Below are positions 43,085 to 53,300 of a stretch of 64,000 bases of DNA, one piece after another. Each line of letters starts with the position of its first letter. Position 1 is the stretch's first letter. The translations under genes were made by a program, and so were the position numbers. A model generated the notes under the pieces. It made no database searches. It was not told the DNA's origin and saw only the letters and a list, made by a program, of their open reading frames with translations. The stretch is from Bacilli bacterium (lineage in GTDB: Bacteria > Bacillota_I > Bacilli_A > RFN20 > CAG-826), in NCBI GenBank assembly GCA_017619815.1, contig JAFZRR010000017.1:1-64000 (forward strand). Reading direction: 5' to 3'.

Positions 43085-44161
43085 TTATTCTCCCGCCATT
43101 TTCATTGATTGATCATAGTGAATTAAGGCATCAATAATTTCGTCTAATTCGCCTTCAATAACTCTATCTAATTTTTGGATTGTAAATCCGATTCTGTGGT
43201 CGGTCACACGGTTCTGTGGATAGTTATAAGTTCTTACTTTTTCACTTCTTTCGCCAGTGCCAATCTTTAACCTTCTTTCGTTACCAATTTCTTCTTGTTG
43301 TTTTGCAAGTTTATCGGTGTACATTTTGGTTCTTAACATTTGCATTGCCAACTCTTTATTTTGGATTTGTGATTTCTCGGTTTGACATGCAACTACTGTA
43401 CCTGTTGGGATGTGGGTAATACGAACTGCGGATTCTGTCTTGTTAACGTTTTGTCCACCGGCACCTTGAGAATGGTAAGTATCAATTTGTAAATCACTTG
43501 GATTGATTTCGATATCGATTTCTTCAGCTTCAGGCATAACAAGCACAGTCGCAGTGGATGTATGTATACGACCGCTAGCTTCTGTACGTGGAACACGTTG
43601 AACACGATGCGCACCACTTTCAAACTTAAGTTTAGAGAAAACCATTTTTCCACTAATCTTAAATGAAACTAATGCAAAGCCGCCTGATTCAGATGGGCTT
43701 TCGTCTAAGATTTGGATTTTCCAACCTTGTGATTCAGCATATCTTGTGTACATACGGAAAAGATCACCGGCAAAAATGTTTGCTTCGTCTCCACCAACTG
43801 CACCTCTAATTTCAACAATGATGTTTTTATCATCATTAGGATCTTTAGGTAATAAAAGTTCTTTTAATTTGATTTCAAGTTCTTCTTGTTCAGCGGTCAA
43901 TCTTTTAATTTCTTCTTTTCCCATTTCAGAAATTTCTGGATCGGAATCATTGGCCATTTCACGAGCACCAAGAATCTCTTCTTCATTCTTTTTATATTTA
44001 TTATATGTTTCAACTTGTGGGTCTAGATTTGCTCTCTCTTTAGAGATATCGCGAAAATGAGCCAAATCTTTCATGACATTTTCGCTAGTTAATTCCTCAT
44101 CAATTTCTGCGAGTCTTTTAATAGCAACTTCTAAACGTTGTCTCATGCTTTCTTCCATTGT
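43085..44161 (-). CDS. prfA: Peptide chain release factor 1
   Basis: 358 residues: GGDEANIFAGDL region, the PxT-type anticodon region, [18 protein letters not shown] (GGQ loop), GTGERSEKVRTYNYPQNRVTDHRI. It ends synthesis at UAA/UAG. The start at 44161 (MEESMRQRLEV) follows GAGGT; the in-frame ATG at 44194 lies upstream of the promoter -10 box region. First gene of prfA-prmC-rpiB-(comFA-comFC). Confidence 0.95.
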   Translation of the reverse strand, partial: TMEESMRQRLEVAIKRLAEIDEELTSENVMKDLAHFRDISKERANLDPQVETYNKYKKNEEEILGAREMANDSDPEISEMGKEEIKRLTAEQEELEIKLKELLLPKDPNDDKNIIVEIRGAVGGDEANIFAGDLFRMYTRYAESQGWKIQILDESPSESGGFALVSFKISGKMVFSKLKFESGAHRVQRVPRTEASGRIHTSTATVLVMPEAEEIDIEINPSDLQIDTYHSQGAGGQNVNKTESAVRITHIPTGTVVACQTEKSQIQNKELAMQMLRTKMYTDKLAKQQEEIGNERRLKIGTGERSEKVRTYNYPQNRVTDHRIGFTIQKLDRVIEGELDEIIDALIHYDQSMKMAGE

Positions 44162-44183
44162 GTTACCTCGGTTAGCTTGAAAG

Positions 44184-44198
44184 TATTGTATCACAATA
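44184..44198 (-). promoter_or_regulatory. prfA extended -10 promoter inside a 15-nt inverted repeat
   Basis: TGA-TACAAT on the minus strand (TACAAT 44185-44190) within TATTGT-ATC-ACAATA, a perfect inverted repeat that could be an operator. Confidence 0.45.
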
Positions 44199-44274
44199 TT
44201 GATATTCTTAAAAATAGTTATCGCTTTTGTCTTTAATATTCATATTAATACTTTAATGAAAAGTCGCGTTTGTG

Positions 44275-44280
44275 TATAAT
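44275..44280 (+). promoter_or_regulatory. -10 box of the dnaX operon
   Basis: TATAAT, 19 nt before the dnaX ATG with an AGGTGA ribosome site between. The -35 is unclear (TTTAAT at 44252-44257 with 17 nt). Confidence 0.6.
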
Positions 44281-44299
44281 CAAAACAGGTGAATACAAA

Positions 44300-46048
44300 A
44301 TGGCATATAAAGCTCTTTATCGTACGTATCGTCCAACTACTTTTGAAGAAGTGGCAGGACAACAACATATTGTTAAAACAATAAAAAATGCTCTTGCAAC
44401 AGGCAAAATCGCACATGCCTATCTTTTCGCTGGCCCACGTGGTACAGGAAAGACCACAATGGCGAAATTACTCGCAAAAGCACTTAACTGTGAACATGGA
44501 ATTGGCTGCCAATGCAACGAATGCAAGAACTGCCAAGCCATTAATGAAGGAACACATCCTGATGTTTTAGAAATCGACGCCGCTAGTAATAATGGTGTTG
44601 ATGAAATTAGAGACTTAATTGACAAAGTCAAATACGGAACTATCCTCGGCAAATATAAAGTATATATTATCGATGAAGTTCATATGATGACCGCTGGTGC
44701 ATTTAATGCCTTATTAAAGACATTAGAAGAACCACCAGAGCACGTTATCTTTATCTTAGCAACAACAGAACCACACAAGATTTTGCCAACAATTTTATCT
44801 CGTTGTCAAAGATATGACTTTTCTAAAGTCAGCGATAGCGACATAAGAGAAAGAATGAAAACGATTCTTGAAAACGAAAATATTGATTATAACGAAGATG
44901 CGATTAATTTAATCATCTCATTAGCCGATGGCGGTATGAGGGATGCATTGTCCATCCTTGATCAAGTTCTTGCTTATTCTGGTGAAAAACTTAGTGTCCA
45001 AGATGTCCTCGATATCTTTGCTCTAGAATCAACTGAGGAGAAAATCAACTTATTGAATTCAATCGTTGATGGAAACGTTGTCGATATCCTTAATAGACTT
45101 AATGCTTATATTGAAAGAGGAACCGATATTAAGCGTCTAACAAATGACTTATTAGTCATTTTGAAGGATGTTTTGATTTATAGTTCATCCAACAACACTA
45201 AGTATTTACAAGTCTTAAAAGAAGATGAAGTAATCAAACTTTCTGACAAGGTTGATGCTTCAAAAGCCATGGAAATGATTACAGTTCTCATGAACACATT
45301 GAAAGATTATAAGAACGTTACCGCGATTAATCCTTTATTCGAAGTAACATTACTTAAATTAGCGTCAATCAAAGGTCAACCTGCTCCAAAACCAATGCAA
45401 AAACAAGAGGATTTCCGTCCATTGAGATATGAAACCCCTGCAAGTGTGGGTCCAAGTCCAGATCTTCTCAAAAAGCATAAAGAAGAATATAAAGCCGCTG
45501 AACAACCTAAAACAGTTGAACCAGCTCCTGCACCACAACCAGTTATTGAACCAGAAAAACCAAAAGAAACCTTAAGTTTGTTTGATGATGATTCAGTAGC
45601 GTCAGATGAAAATGTTCTTTATATCAATGGTACCGAAGTTGATGACCACTATGAAATTGATGAAAAGACTATGGTGGATATCATGGTTATCAGTAAGAAA
45701 GATATTAAAAATAATCTTTTAGAGAATTGGAAAAACTTAAAGAGATTAACCGCTCATCCAAAACTTGGAAAGATTGCTTCTATGCTTGTTGATGGTCACC
45801 CACTTGTGGTTTCCACAAAGGTTATGGTTCTCGAATATCAATCTGATAACATCGTTGAGAAGATGAATCTGATTTATAATCAGAAAGATATTCAAAATGT
45901 CATTAGAACAGTCTTTGGAAAGAAGATGTTTGTTTACGCAGTAAATAGAAAAGGTTCTATTGACTTACAACAAAAATTTATGAACTTATTACAGCTTAGT
46001 AGACTTCCAAAAGCTGACACAGTAGAAATTGAATTTATTGGAGATTAA
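44300..46048 (+). CDS. dnaX: DNA polymerase III gamma/tau subunit
   Basis: 582 residues: Walker A GPRGTGKTT, the four-Cys zinc module (CEHGIGCQCNECKNC), DEVHMMT, and sensor SRCQRYDF, then domain III to about 365, a Pro/Glu-rich linker (about 380-450) and a tau-type C-terminal domain. Clamp loader of the replisome. Start at 44300 after AGGTGA; an in-frame ATG at 44270 overlaps the -10 box. First gene of the classic block that continues to rsmI. Confidence 0.95.
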   Translation: MAYKALYRTYRPTTFEEVAGQQHIVKTIKNALATGKIAHAYLFAGPRGTGKTTMAKLLAKALNCEHGIGCQCNECKNCQAINEGTHPDVLEIDAASNNGVDEIRDLIDKVKYGTILGKYKVYIIDEVHMMTAGAFNALLKTLEEPPEHVIFILATTEPHKILPTILSRCQRYDFSKVSDSDIRERMKTILENENIDYNEDAINLIISLADGGMRDALSILDQVLAYSGEKLSVQDVLDIFALESTEEKINLLNSIVDGNVVDILNRLNAYIERGTDIKRLTNDLLVILKDVLIYSSSNNTKYLQVLKEDEVIKLSDKVDASKAMEMITVLMNTLKDYKNVTAINPLFEVTLLKLASIKGQPAPKPMQKQEDFRPLRYETPASVGPSPDLLKKHKEEYKAAEQPKTVEPAPAPQPVIEPEKPKETLSLFDDDSVASDENVLYINGTEVDDHYEIDEKTMVDIMVISKKDIKNNLLENWKNLKRLTAHPKLGKIASMLVDGHPLVVSTKVMVLEYQSDNIVEKMNLIYNQKDIQNVIRTVFGKKMFVYAVNRKGSIDLQQKFMNLLQLSRLPKADTVEIEFIGD

Positions 46049-46052
46049 TTTT

Positions 46053-46358
46053 ATGAACATGCAACAAATGATGATTCAAGCTCAAAAAATGCAAAGAGAA
46101 TTAAAGAAAGCATTAGATGAGCTTGCAAAGCAAGAATTCTCAGTTAATAAGAGTGGCGCAGTCACCATTACAATGATGGGTGATGACTCACTTAAATCAA
46201 TTGAAATTGATGATGATGCTTTTGAAAAAGATAACAAAGAAATGATTCAAGATTTAATCGTGATGGGAGTTCAAGAACTCTCCGAAAAAATCGAAGAAGC
46301 AAAAGCGGATGTTAATGAGAGAATCACGGGTTCTCGTTCTGGATTTGGTGGATTTTAA
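46053..46358 (+). CDS. YbaB/EbfC nucleoid-associated protein
   Basis: 101 residues: MNMQQMMIQAQKMQREL coiled-coil start and the DDDAFEKDNKEMIQDLIV-type core; small dimeric DNA-binding protein that regularly sits between dnaX and recR. The start at 46053 follows GGAG, 4 nt after the dnaX stop. Confidence 0.93.
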   Translation: MNMQQMMIQAQKMQRELKKALDELAKQEFSVNKSGAVTITMMGDDSLKSIEIDDDAFEKDNKEMIQDLIVMGVQELSEKIEEAKADVNERITGSRSGFGGF

Positions 46359-46954
46359 TGAGCAATCTTAAAGCATTAGTAAGACTTCAAGAATCTTTAG
46401 CAAAGCTCCCAAGCGTCGGAAAGAAAAGCGCTGAGAGAATGGCTTTTGCCATGCTCGACATGGAAGAAGAAGACTTGAATGAGTTTGCTGATGCGATCAA
46501 AGAATTGAAAAGCAAAATTCATCTTTGTCCAATCTGTGGAAATATCACAGAAGATGAAAAATGTGAAATTTGCCAAGATGAAGATAGAGATAGAGAAACC
46601 ATTTTAGTGGTCTCTTCACCTAAAGATGTTATTGCCTTTGAAAACGCCGAAGGATACAGAGGTTTATATCATGTATTAGGTGGAACAATTTCTTTATCCA
46701 AAGGAAAAGGAATTGAAGACTTGAATATTGATTCGTTATTAAAACGAGTTCAACAAGATAATATTAAAGAAGTTATTATCGCTACCAACCCCACTGTTGA
46801 TGGTGAAACCACTGCTTTGTATTTAGCTAAATTATTAGAAAATAAAAACGTCAATGTCACAAGATTAGCCTATGGTTTACCAATGGGCGGAAATCTTGAT
46901 TATGCCGACGCTTTAACTCTTGCAAAAGCCATAGAAGGAAGACGCAAAATCTAG
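46358..46954 (+). CDS. recR: Recombination protein RecR
   Basis: 198 residues: helix-hairpin-helix KLPSVGKKSAERMAF, four-Cys zinc finger CPICGNITEDEKCEIC, Toprim domain with VVSSPKDVIAFENAEGYRGLYHVLGG and the C-terminal ARLAYGLPMGGNLDYAD-like motif. Works with RecO/RecF in gap repair. Its ATG overlaps the ybaB stop (TAATG). Confidence 0.96.
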   Translation: MSNLKALVRLQESLAKLPSVGKKSAERMAFAMLDMEEEDLNEFADAIKELKSKIHLCPICGNITEDEKCEICQDEDRDRETILVVSSPKDVIAFENAEGYRGLYHVLGGTISLSKGKGIEDLNIDSLLKRVQQDNIKEVIIATNPTVDGETTALYLAKLLENKNVNVTRLAYGLPMGGNLDYADALTLAKAIEGRRKI

Positions 46955-46964
46955 GAGGAACTTT

Positions 46965-47585
46965 ATGTTTATTACACTAGAAGGACCAGAAGGTTCAGGA
47001 AAAACCACTGCTGTAGAAGCTGCAGTTAAAAAACTTGAAGAAATGGGTTATCAAATTGTTCGTACCAGAGAACCTGGTGGAACACCAATCGCTGAACAAA
47101 TCCGCAATGTTATCTTAGATAAAGGTAATACTGCAATGGATGGTAGAACCGAAGCCCTCCTTTATGCTGCGAGTAGAAGACAACACTTAGTGGAAAAAGT
47201 TTGGCCCGCATTAAAAGAAGGTAAAATTGTTATCTGCGATCGTTATTTAGATAGTTCTTTAGCTTATCAAGGTGGCGCTAGAGGATTAGGTATCGATGAA
47301 GTTTTAAATGTTAATTTATTTGCCACAGAAAACACTTGGCCAGATTTAACATTATTATTTGATATCAAACCAGAAATCGGATTAGCAAGAATTAGCGCGA
47401 ATGCTGATAGAGAAGTTAATCGTTTAGATTTAGAAAAAATTGAATTCCACAACAAGGTGAGAGAATCATTCCTTGCTTTAGCAAAAAGATTCCCTGACCG
47501 TTACGTCATTATAGATGCAAGTTTAAGCCGTGATGAAGTAGCAAAAGCAACCATGGAGGCTATTTTGTCCCGCTTATGCAAGTAG
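46965..47585 (+). CDS. tmk: Thymidylate kinase
   Basis: 206 residues: Walker A EGPEGSGKTTA, the TREPGGTPIAEQIR DR/E motif, DRYLDSSLAYQG. Makes dTDP from dTMP. AGGAGG ribosome site 10 nt after recR. Confidence 0.96.
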   Translation: MFITLEGPEGSGKTTAVEAAVKKLEEMGYQIVRTREPGGTPIAEQIRNVILDKGNTAMDGRTEALLYAASRRQHLVEKVWPALKEGKIVICDRYLDSSLAYQGGARGLGIDEVLNVNLFATENTWPDLTLLFDIKPEIGLARISANADREVNRLDLEKIEFHNKVRESFLALAKRFPDRYVIIDASLSRDEVAKATMEAILSRLCK

Positions 47586-48571
47586 CCAAATACTTACAAG
47601 AAAAGCAACCAATTATATATCGTACTTTTGTGCGTTCTTTAGAGAACCATCATTTATCTCATGCTTATTTAATAAGCGGAAATCCAGGTACTCCACTACT
47701 CCAAGTTGCTAAACATTTAGCAAAATCGATATTATGTGATAATCCAGATCCTTTAGCGTGTAATAATTGCATTACATGTTTACGTGTGGATGATGAGAAT
47801 TATCCAGATTTTATTGTTCTTGATGGATCCGCTAAAACCATCAAAAAAGAAGAAGTTGGGAACATCGAAGAACAATTTGAAAAAACTGCTTTTGAATCAA
47901 AAGGAATCATGATTTATATTATCCACTTAGTGGAAAATATGGGTGTGGAAGCAATCAACAGCATCTTGAAATTTTTAGAGGAGCCAGGAAGTGAAATTTA
48001 CGCTTTCTTAACCACAAATAATGAGAATAATGTTTTACCCACCATTATCTCTCGTTGCCAATTACTCAGATTAAAACTTGTTAATAGACAAGAAGTTATC
48101 CAAGATGCGATTGATCTTAATGTTCCTCAAGAAGATGCTGAATTACTCTCCTATTTCTACAATGACGGGGAATTAATTTACGATATCGTCAACGATAAGG
48201 ATAAAGTAGACGATTATAAAGATGCAAAAGATGCATTTGTTGATTTCTTAGAGGCTTTAAAAAAGGATGATAAGAGAGAGGCTATTTATTACGCTCAAAC
48301 ATCAATCATCCCATTAGTCAAAACAAAGGAAAGTGCGAGATTCTTCCTTGATATGCTTGTTGAAGGATTTGAAGATATCCTCAACATCCAACAAGGAAAA
48401 TCGCCAATCTTAAAAAGTTATGCTACAATTCTAAAAGAACTTTCAGATAAACTCGCACATGTTGATGAAAGTTTGATTGAAATTTTAAAAGATAGAAACT
48501 TAATAAACTTAAATGTAAATACATCCTTATTGATGGATCATTTGGTTTTTAACATTATTAAGGAGAATTAA
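47576..48571 (+). CDS. holB: DNA polymerase III delta' subunit
   Basis: 331 residues: HAYLISGNPGTPLLQVAK (degenerate P-loop, GNPGTPL instead of GxxGxGK, as expected for delta'), zinc module CNNCITC, ISRCQLL sensor. Clamp-loader partner of DnaX. Overlaps the tmk end by 10 nt. Confidence 0.92.
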   Translation: MQVAKYLQEKQPIIYRTFVRSLENHHLSHAYLISGNPGTPLLQVAKHLAKSILCDNPDPLACNNCITCLRVDDENYPDFIVLDGSAKTIKKEEVGNIEEQFEKTAFESKGIMIYIIHLVENMGVEAINSILKFLEEPGSEIYAFLTTNNENNVLPTIISRCQLLRLKLVNRQEVIQDAIDLNVPQEDAELLSYFYNDGELIYDIVNDKDKVDDYKDAKDAFVDFLEALKKDDKREAIYYAQTSIIPLVKTKESARFFLDMLVEGFEDILNIQQGKSPILKSYATILKELSDKLAHVDESLIEILKDRNLINLNVNTSLLMDHLVFNIIKEN

Positions 48572-48572
48572 A

Positions 48573-49451
48573 ATGATCGCAAAAGAATTACCTGAAACAA
48601 ATATTGATAATTCAATATATAAAACATTCGTTGGTGTGAAATTCTTCAATACACCAAGAGCTTATTTCTTTGGTGTGGAAACGGATGAAGAATTCAAAAT
48701 TGGAGACAAAGTCATTGTTGAGACAATGCGTGGTTTGGAATTAGGCGAAATCGCCATTGAACAAATCAGCATGGAAAAATACGAAAGCGACTTAGGCTTA
48801 AAACCGATTTTAAGACGCGCAAACGACGTCGATGTAAAAATATACGAGTCCAACCAAAAAGATGCAGGAATTGCGCTAGAAATTAGCAAAAATGAGTCTG
48901 AAAAGCTTGGATTAGATATGAATTTTATTTCTTGCGAATATACATTAGATAAAACAAAAGTAATTTTGTCTTATATCGCCGACGAAAGAGTCGACTTCCG
49001 TGAATTATTAAAAATACTTGCTAGTAGGCTTCATACAAGAATTGAATTAAGACAAATTGGCTCACGTGATAAAGCCAAAATGATTGGTGGTATTGGTATT
49101 TGTGGTTTACCACTTTGCTGTTCCACTTTCTTAAATGAATTTGATGGCATTTCAATTAACCGCGCAAAAAATCAAATGCTCGCAATCAATATTCCTAAGC
49201 TATCAGGACACTGTGGCAAATTAATTTGCTGTCTCAAGTATGAAGATGATGTCTATAGCGAAGAAAGAAAGAAATATCCTGATCTTGGTTCCAAGATTTG
49301 GCTAGATAAAGTCGAATACACTGTAACTGGTGTAAATATCATTTCTAAAGTGGTCAAAATTGAAACAAATGAAGACGTTAAATTCATCCCATTTGAAGAT
49401 TTAAAACGCCAAGCTCGTTGGAAGAGAAATAAAGATAATGAACAGAAGTAA
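48573..49451 (+). CDS. ricT: PSP1-domain protein, RicT/YaaT type
   Basis: 292 residues: PSP1 domain with the cysteine-rich GICGLPLCCSTFL and GHCGKLICCLKYE. In Bacillus RicT joins RicA and RicF in an Fe-S complex that supports RNase Y mRNA processing and biofilm/competence development; ricA and ricF are not in this window. Position after holB is the same as in Bacillus. AAGGAG ribosome site. Confidence 0.9.
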   Translation: MIAKELPETNIDNSIYKTFVGVKFFNTPRAYFFGVETDEEFKIGDKVIVETMRGLELGEIAIEQISMEKYESDLGLKPILRRANDVDVKIYESNQKDAGIALEISKNESEKLGLDMNFISCEYTLDKTKVILSYIADERVDFRELLKILASRLHTRIELRQIGSRDKAKMIGGIGICGLPLCCSTFLNEFDGISINRAKNQMLAINIPKLSGHCGKLICCLKYEDDVYSEERKKYPDLGSKIWLDKVEYTVTGVNIISKVVKIETNEDVKFIPFEDLKRQARWKRNKDNEQK

Positions 49452-50289
49452 GAGTTTTGATAATAGCAAACCATTGATTTACCTTATTGCTACGCCAATA
49501 GGTAATTTAGGTGAGATGTCTAAACGCGCTTTAGATGTTCTTCAAGATATGGATATCATCGCTGCGGAAGATACCAGAAATACTTTTTCATTACTTTCAA
49601 ATTTCGGAATCAAAAAAGAATTGTTTTCTCTACGAGAACATAATGAAATAGAAGCCTCTGAACACTTGATTAAATTAGCGAAAAGTGGAAAGAAGGTTGC
49701 ATATGTTAGTGATGCTGGATATCCCGGTATCAGCGATCCTGGTTACTTGCTTGTTAAAAAGGCCCGTGAAGAAGATGTGGCAGTCTCCACAATATCTGGT
49801 AGCTGTGCATTTATTAATGCGCTTGTCGCATCCGGACTTCCAACAAATCACTTCTACTTCTATGGTTTTTTATCTAAAAAGGGACAAGAAGCTAAGAAAG
49901 CACTAGAAGAATTGTCTAATAGAAACGAAACATTAATCTTCTATGAGTCTCCTCATCAAATTGAAGAAACAATTAAATTATTAAACTCAGTCCTTGGAGA
50001 TAGAGAATGTGTTATCGCTAGAGAACTCACTAAAATTAATGAAGAGTATATCTCTGGAAAACTATCTGAATTAGTTAACTTAGACTTTAAAACTATTAAG
50101 GGTGAAATGGTAATTATTCTTGAAGGCCAACCAAAATCAGACAATGAAATTTCAGATGAAAAAATTCAAGATAAGATTAGATTCTATTTATCATTAGGAG
50201 TGTCTGAAAAAGCCGCAATCCAAATAGCGGTTGAAGAACTAAAGGTTCCTAAAAACAGGGTATATAAATTAGTTCAAGAAATGAAATAA
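49438..50289 (+). CDS. rsmI: 16S rRNA 2'-O-ribose C1402 methyltransferase
   Basis: 283 residues: IATPIGNLGEMSKRAL at the start, AAEDTRNT, YVSDAGYPGISDPGYLLV and FYESPHQIEETI. SAM-dependent methyltransferase of the tetrapyrrole-methylase fold. Overlaps ricT by 14 nt. Last gene of the block. Confidence 0.94.
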   Translation: MNRSKSFDNSKPLIYLIATPIGNLGEMSKRALDVLQDMDIIAAEDTRNTFSLLSNFGIKKELFSLREHNEIEASEHLIKLAKSGKKVAYVSDAGYPGISDPGYLLVKKAREEDVAVSTISGSCAFINALVASGLPTNHFYFYGFLSKKGQEAKKALEELSNRNETLIFYESPHQIEETIKLLNSVLGDRECVIARELTKINEEYISGKLSELVNLDFKTIKGEMVIILEGQPKSDNEISDEKIQDKIRFYLSLGVSEKAAIQIAVEELKVPKNRVYKLVQEMK

Positions 50290-50311
50290 TCGGCTTTGCC
50301 GATTTTTTTAT
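50288..50311 (+). terminator. Terminator of the dnaX-rsmI operon
   Basis: AATCGGC-TTT-GCCGATT stem with a run of T after it, immediately past the rsmI stop. Confidence 0.85.
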
Positions 50312-53300
50312 AATATAAATGAAATTTCTTTCTCTTTTTGCTTCATGTCAATGAACACATAGGAAACAATTGTTGCAAAATATGCAAATACTCCAAATGA
50401 AGAAATCAAAGACGACATTTTCAAATTCGGTGTTTCGAAAACTAGTTCATATGAGCATTCACCAACACCGCTTATAAATGATACAAAACCACCTTGGGCA
50501 TTAAAGACTTCAACATCTTTTTTATTACCTGCAGAATCGGTCATTTTAAGCTTAAATCCATCTTCATAAGCTAAACGTGTTACCACTATTCTTTTTGAGG
50601 CAAAATCACTCTTAAAAGTCCATTTATTTGTAGATGAAGTTACATCAAACACCGTGTTCGCTTTTAAGCTGGCTATTTTTGTTTCATGGTTTGTAAAAGT
50701 ATCAATTGCAATATTGTGTGAGAAATTAACTTTTTTACCACGATTCACAATTATAATCTTTTTAATTTTCGGAGCATCTTTGGTGATGATTAATTCACCA
50801 TTTGAATCTAACTCATATGTTGGCGAGATATAAAACGCTCTTTCCTCTTTTCCAGAACGACCAGCATTTGTGTATTCATCATTATGGTTATCAAAAGTCA
50901 CTATTTTATTATTTGTGTCTACAAAGTAGATGTCCGTACCATATCCTTGATCAAATGAAGCGGTTAAATAATAAATATTTCCTTTAGAATCATAGTTTGG
51001 GAAGTATTCACCTGTCGATTCAATTACTTCAACATATCTTTGTTCACGATCCGCGATAGCAACGCGACTTAGTTTTTCGTATTTTGTAGTAGATGAGTTT
51101 AAGGAAAGATAAACACTTGCATTCACATCCAAATTGTTTTCATTTGCAGTAGCAAAGTCATAATAGGTAAGTAAGGCATCTTGTCCAGAATCTGGATTTC
51201 CATATCTATTTATAGATAAAGAATAATATAAATCATTAATTGTTTTGTTTTGAGCGGGTAGTTCACTAATATCAGTTTGATTTCTAAGTTCATCAACAAT
51301 ACTTTGTTCCCTATAAGAATTTATAATCGCGGTCTTTAAGTACAAATCTTCGTTAAGCAATACTCTTCTGTCATCTTCATAAATACCTTCGTATGGTTTG
51401 TTAGTTGTCGGATTGCCATTGACGACATAAAAGTTATCGAATGTTAAAGCAAAATCAATATAATCCTTGTTTTCAAAAACGAGGAATTCATGATTATCAT
51501 AATCAGAAGAAATATCAAAATAGTTTAGTGGAACATTATATCTAAAATCTTCACTAGAAACGCTTATTCTATTTTGCTTTGCAAAATAATCATCTTCTAC
51601 TAGATAATATTTCACTCCTAAAACAGTGTCCAAATTAATTCTCTTTTGAACGTATGTTCCCATCCAAGATGCTGGCGCTTTTCCATTTGTGATAGAAGAC
51701 CAATTACATAAATCCGCTGTGTTGTAGTTATATACAGAGTGAAATGTGCCAATTCCGTTATAGCCATTTCTCATTCCATCATTTGGAGCTTCAGAACAAG
51801 ATAATGAAGAATAACAACGATAGTAAGCAGGATCTTCTTTACTGATCCGCTCTACTATTGAATGTAAACAATCATTTTTAACATAACCTTTATTGGTTTG
51901 CGAATAATCTTCCACGCCATGTCCATAAATAACTAAGCCACCCATAATAGATATCTCAGCAACAAGGAATCCAGTGAACACCCAATAAAAACTGGGCTTT
52001 TTCTTAGCTTTAATAAGACAAAGCACTGTTGTTAAGATGAGAAGATAAAGGCTTTCTAAACTGACAGCTAGCCATATTGGAACGCGTTCTTTGAACATCG
52101 AATTTTCGGTTGCAATTATGGTTTGAGCAAGTAGTCCACTAATCAAAACCACAATAATCAAGATGGCACAACTTTGGACCAGGACAACATAGTTGTCTTT
52201 TTTGATTTCGTCTAGATATAATCCAGCATATGCCATGATTGAAGTAACCACAAACAGAGTCCAACGACTATAGGCAACTGTAAAGCCATGGAACATGTAA
52301 TAGAAGCAAGGTGTGAACAAAGCGAACAAGAAGAAACCTAGAGCAACTAAAACTGAAAAATGTTTCTTTTTAATCGATGATCTAAACGCTGGGAAAAGTA
52401 ACAACAACATTGGTAAGAAACAATAGAAGGATCCAGCCACGTTATCATATGTATCGCTTCCGTAAATCATTAGTGAAGTTCCGCGGCAAGAAATAACAGG
52501 AAAAACAAACTCCACAAATGGATAAATTGTCCTTGCTTTTTCTAACGCAGAATTGTTCAGAGAAGTCCACGTAATTAATAATTCAAACGCTCTTTTCAAG
52601 TTACCTTTTTTCAATGCTTCAACAAGGTAGTTAAAGAAGCCATTACTGCTAGCTCTTGGAGAAGAAAGAGCATGTAGCAAAGATGGGAATACAGTCATTG
52701 CTGGAAGCATTATTCCCACAACAAAACCAGCAACTATTAATAATAAAATTATTAAATTATCGTTTTTATTTCTTGTTTTTACTGTTTGAATATATCTGAA
52801 TGAAGCGTAAAGAAGAGCACAAAGGACATAGGAATACATGAAGAAAAAGTTTATGAATCCAATCAAACAAATTGCGCTCATTAAGACAGTTGGATTCTTC
52901 TTTTTCAATACGTTTTCAATACCCAAAAGAATCAAAGGAAATGCTACTGCAACACCAGTAAAATGATTAAACCAAAGATACCATGTTATCCACCCTGAAA
53001 ACGCATATGCTACACCTGTGATTTTGCTTGCTCGTCTAGATGCGCCTAAACGCCTCATGTATGCATAAAAAGCTAATCCGCTTAAGGCCATTTTAAAGAT
53101 TGTTAAAATAGCCATTCCTTGGGGCACTAATTGCCTTGGGAAGATAAGAATAGGCATAAAGAACGGATCAAACAAATAATAGAAAGAGTTTGCGCCAATA
53201 TTATCAACACCTAAAAAGGTGTTTGTATCGTATAAAACAAATTCACCTTTTTTGAAAAAATGCCACCAATCATCATAACCATTTGTGTAGAAAGCGTATT

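Noticed and set aside
45469..45480. dnaX -1 frameshift (C-AAA-AAG, then stop after one codon) giving a short gamma subunit
   Set aside because: The placement after domain III and the quick -1 frame stop are tempting, but the heptamer is C-AAA-AAG rather than A-AAA-AAG, so the P-site tRNA would mispair after the slip, and I see neither a strong upstream Shine-Dalgarno nor a downstream stem.
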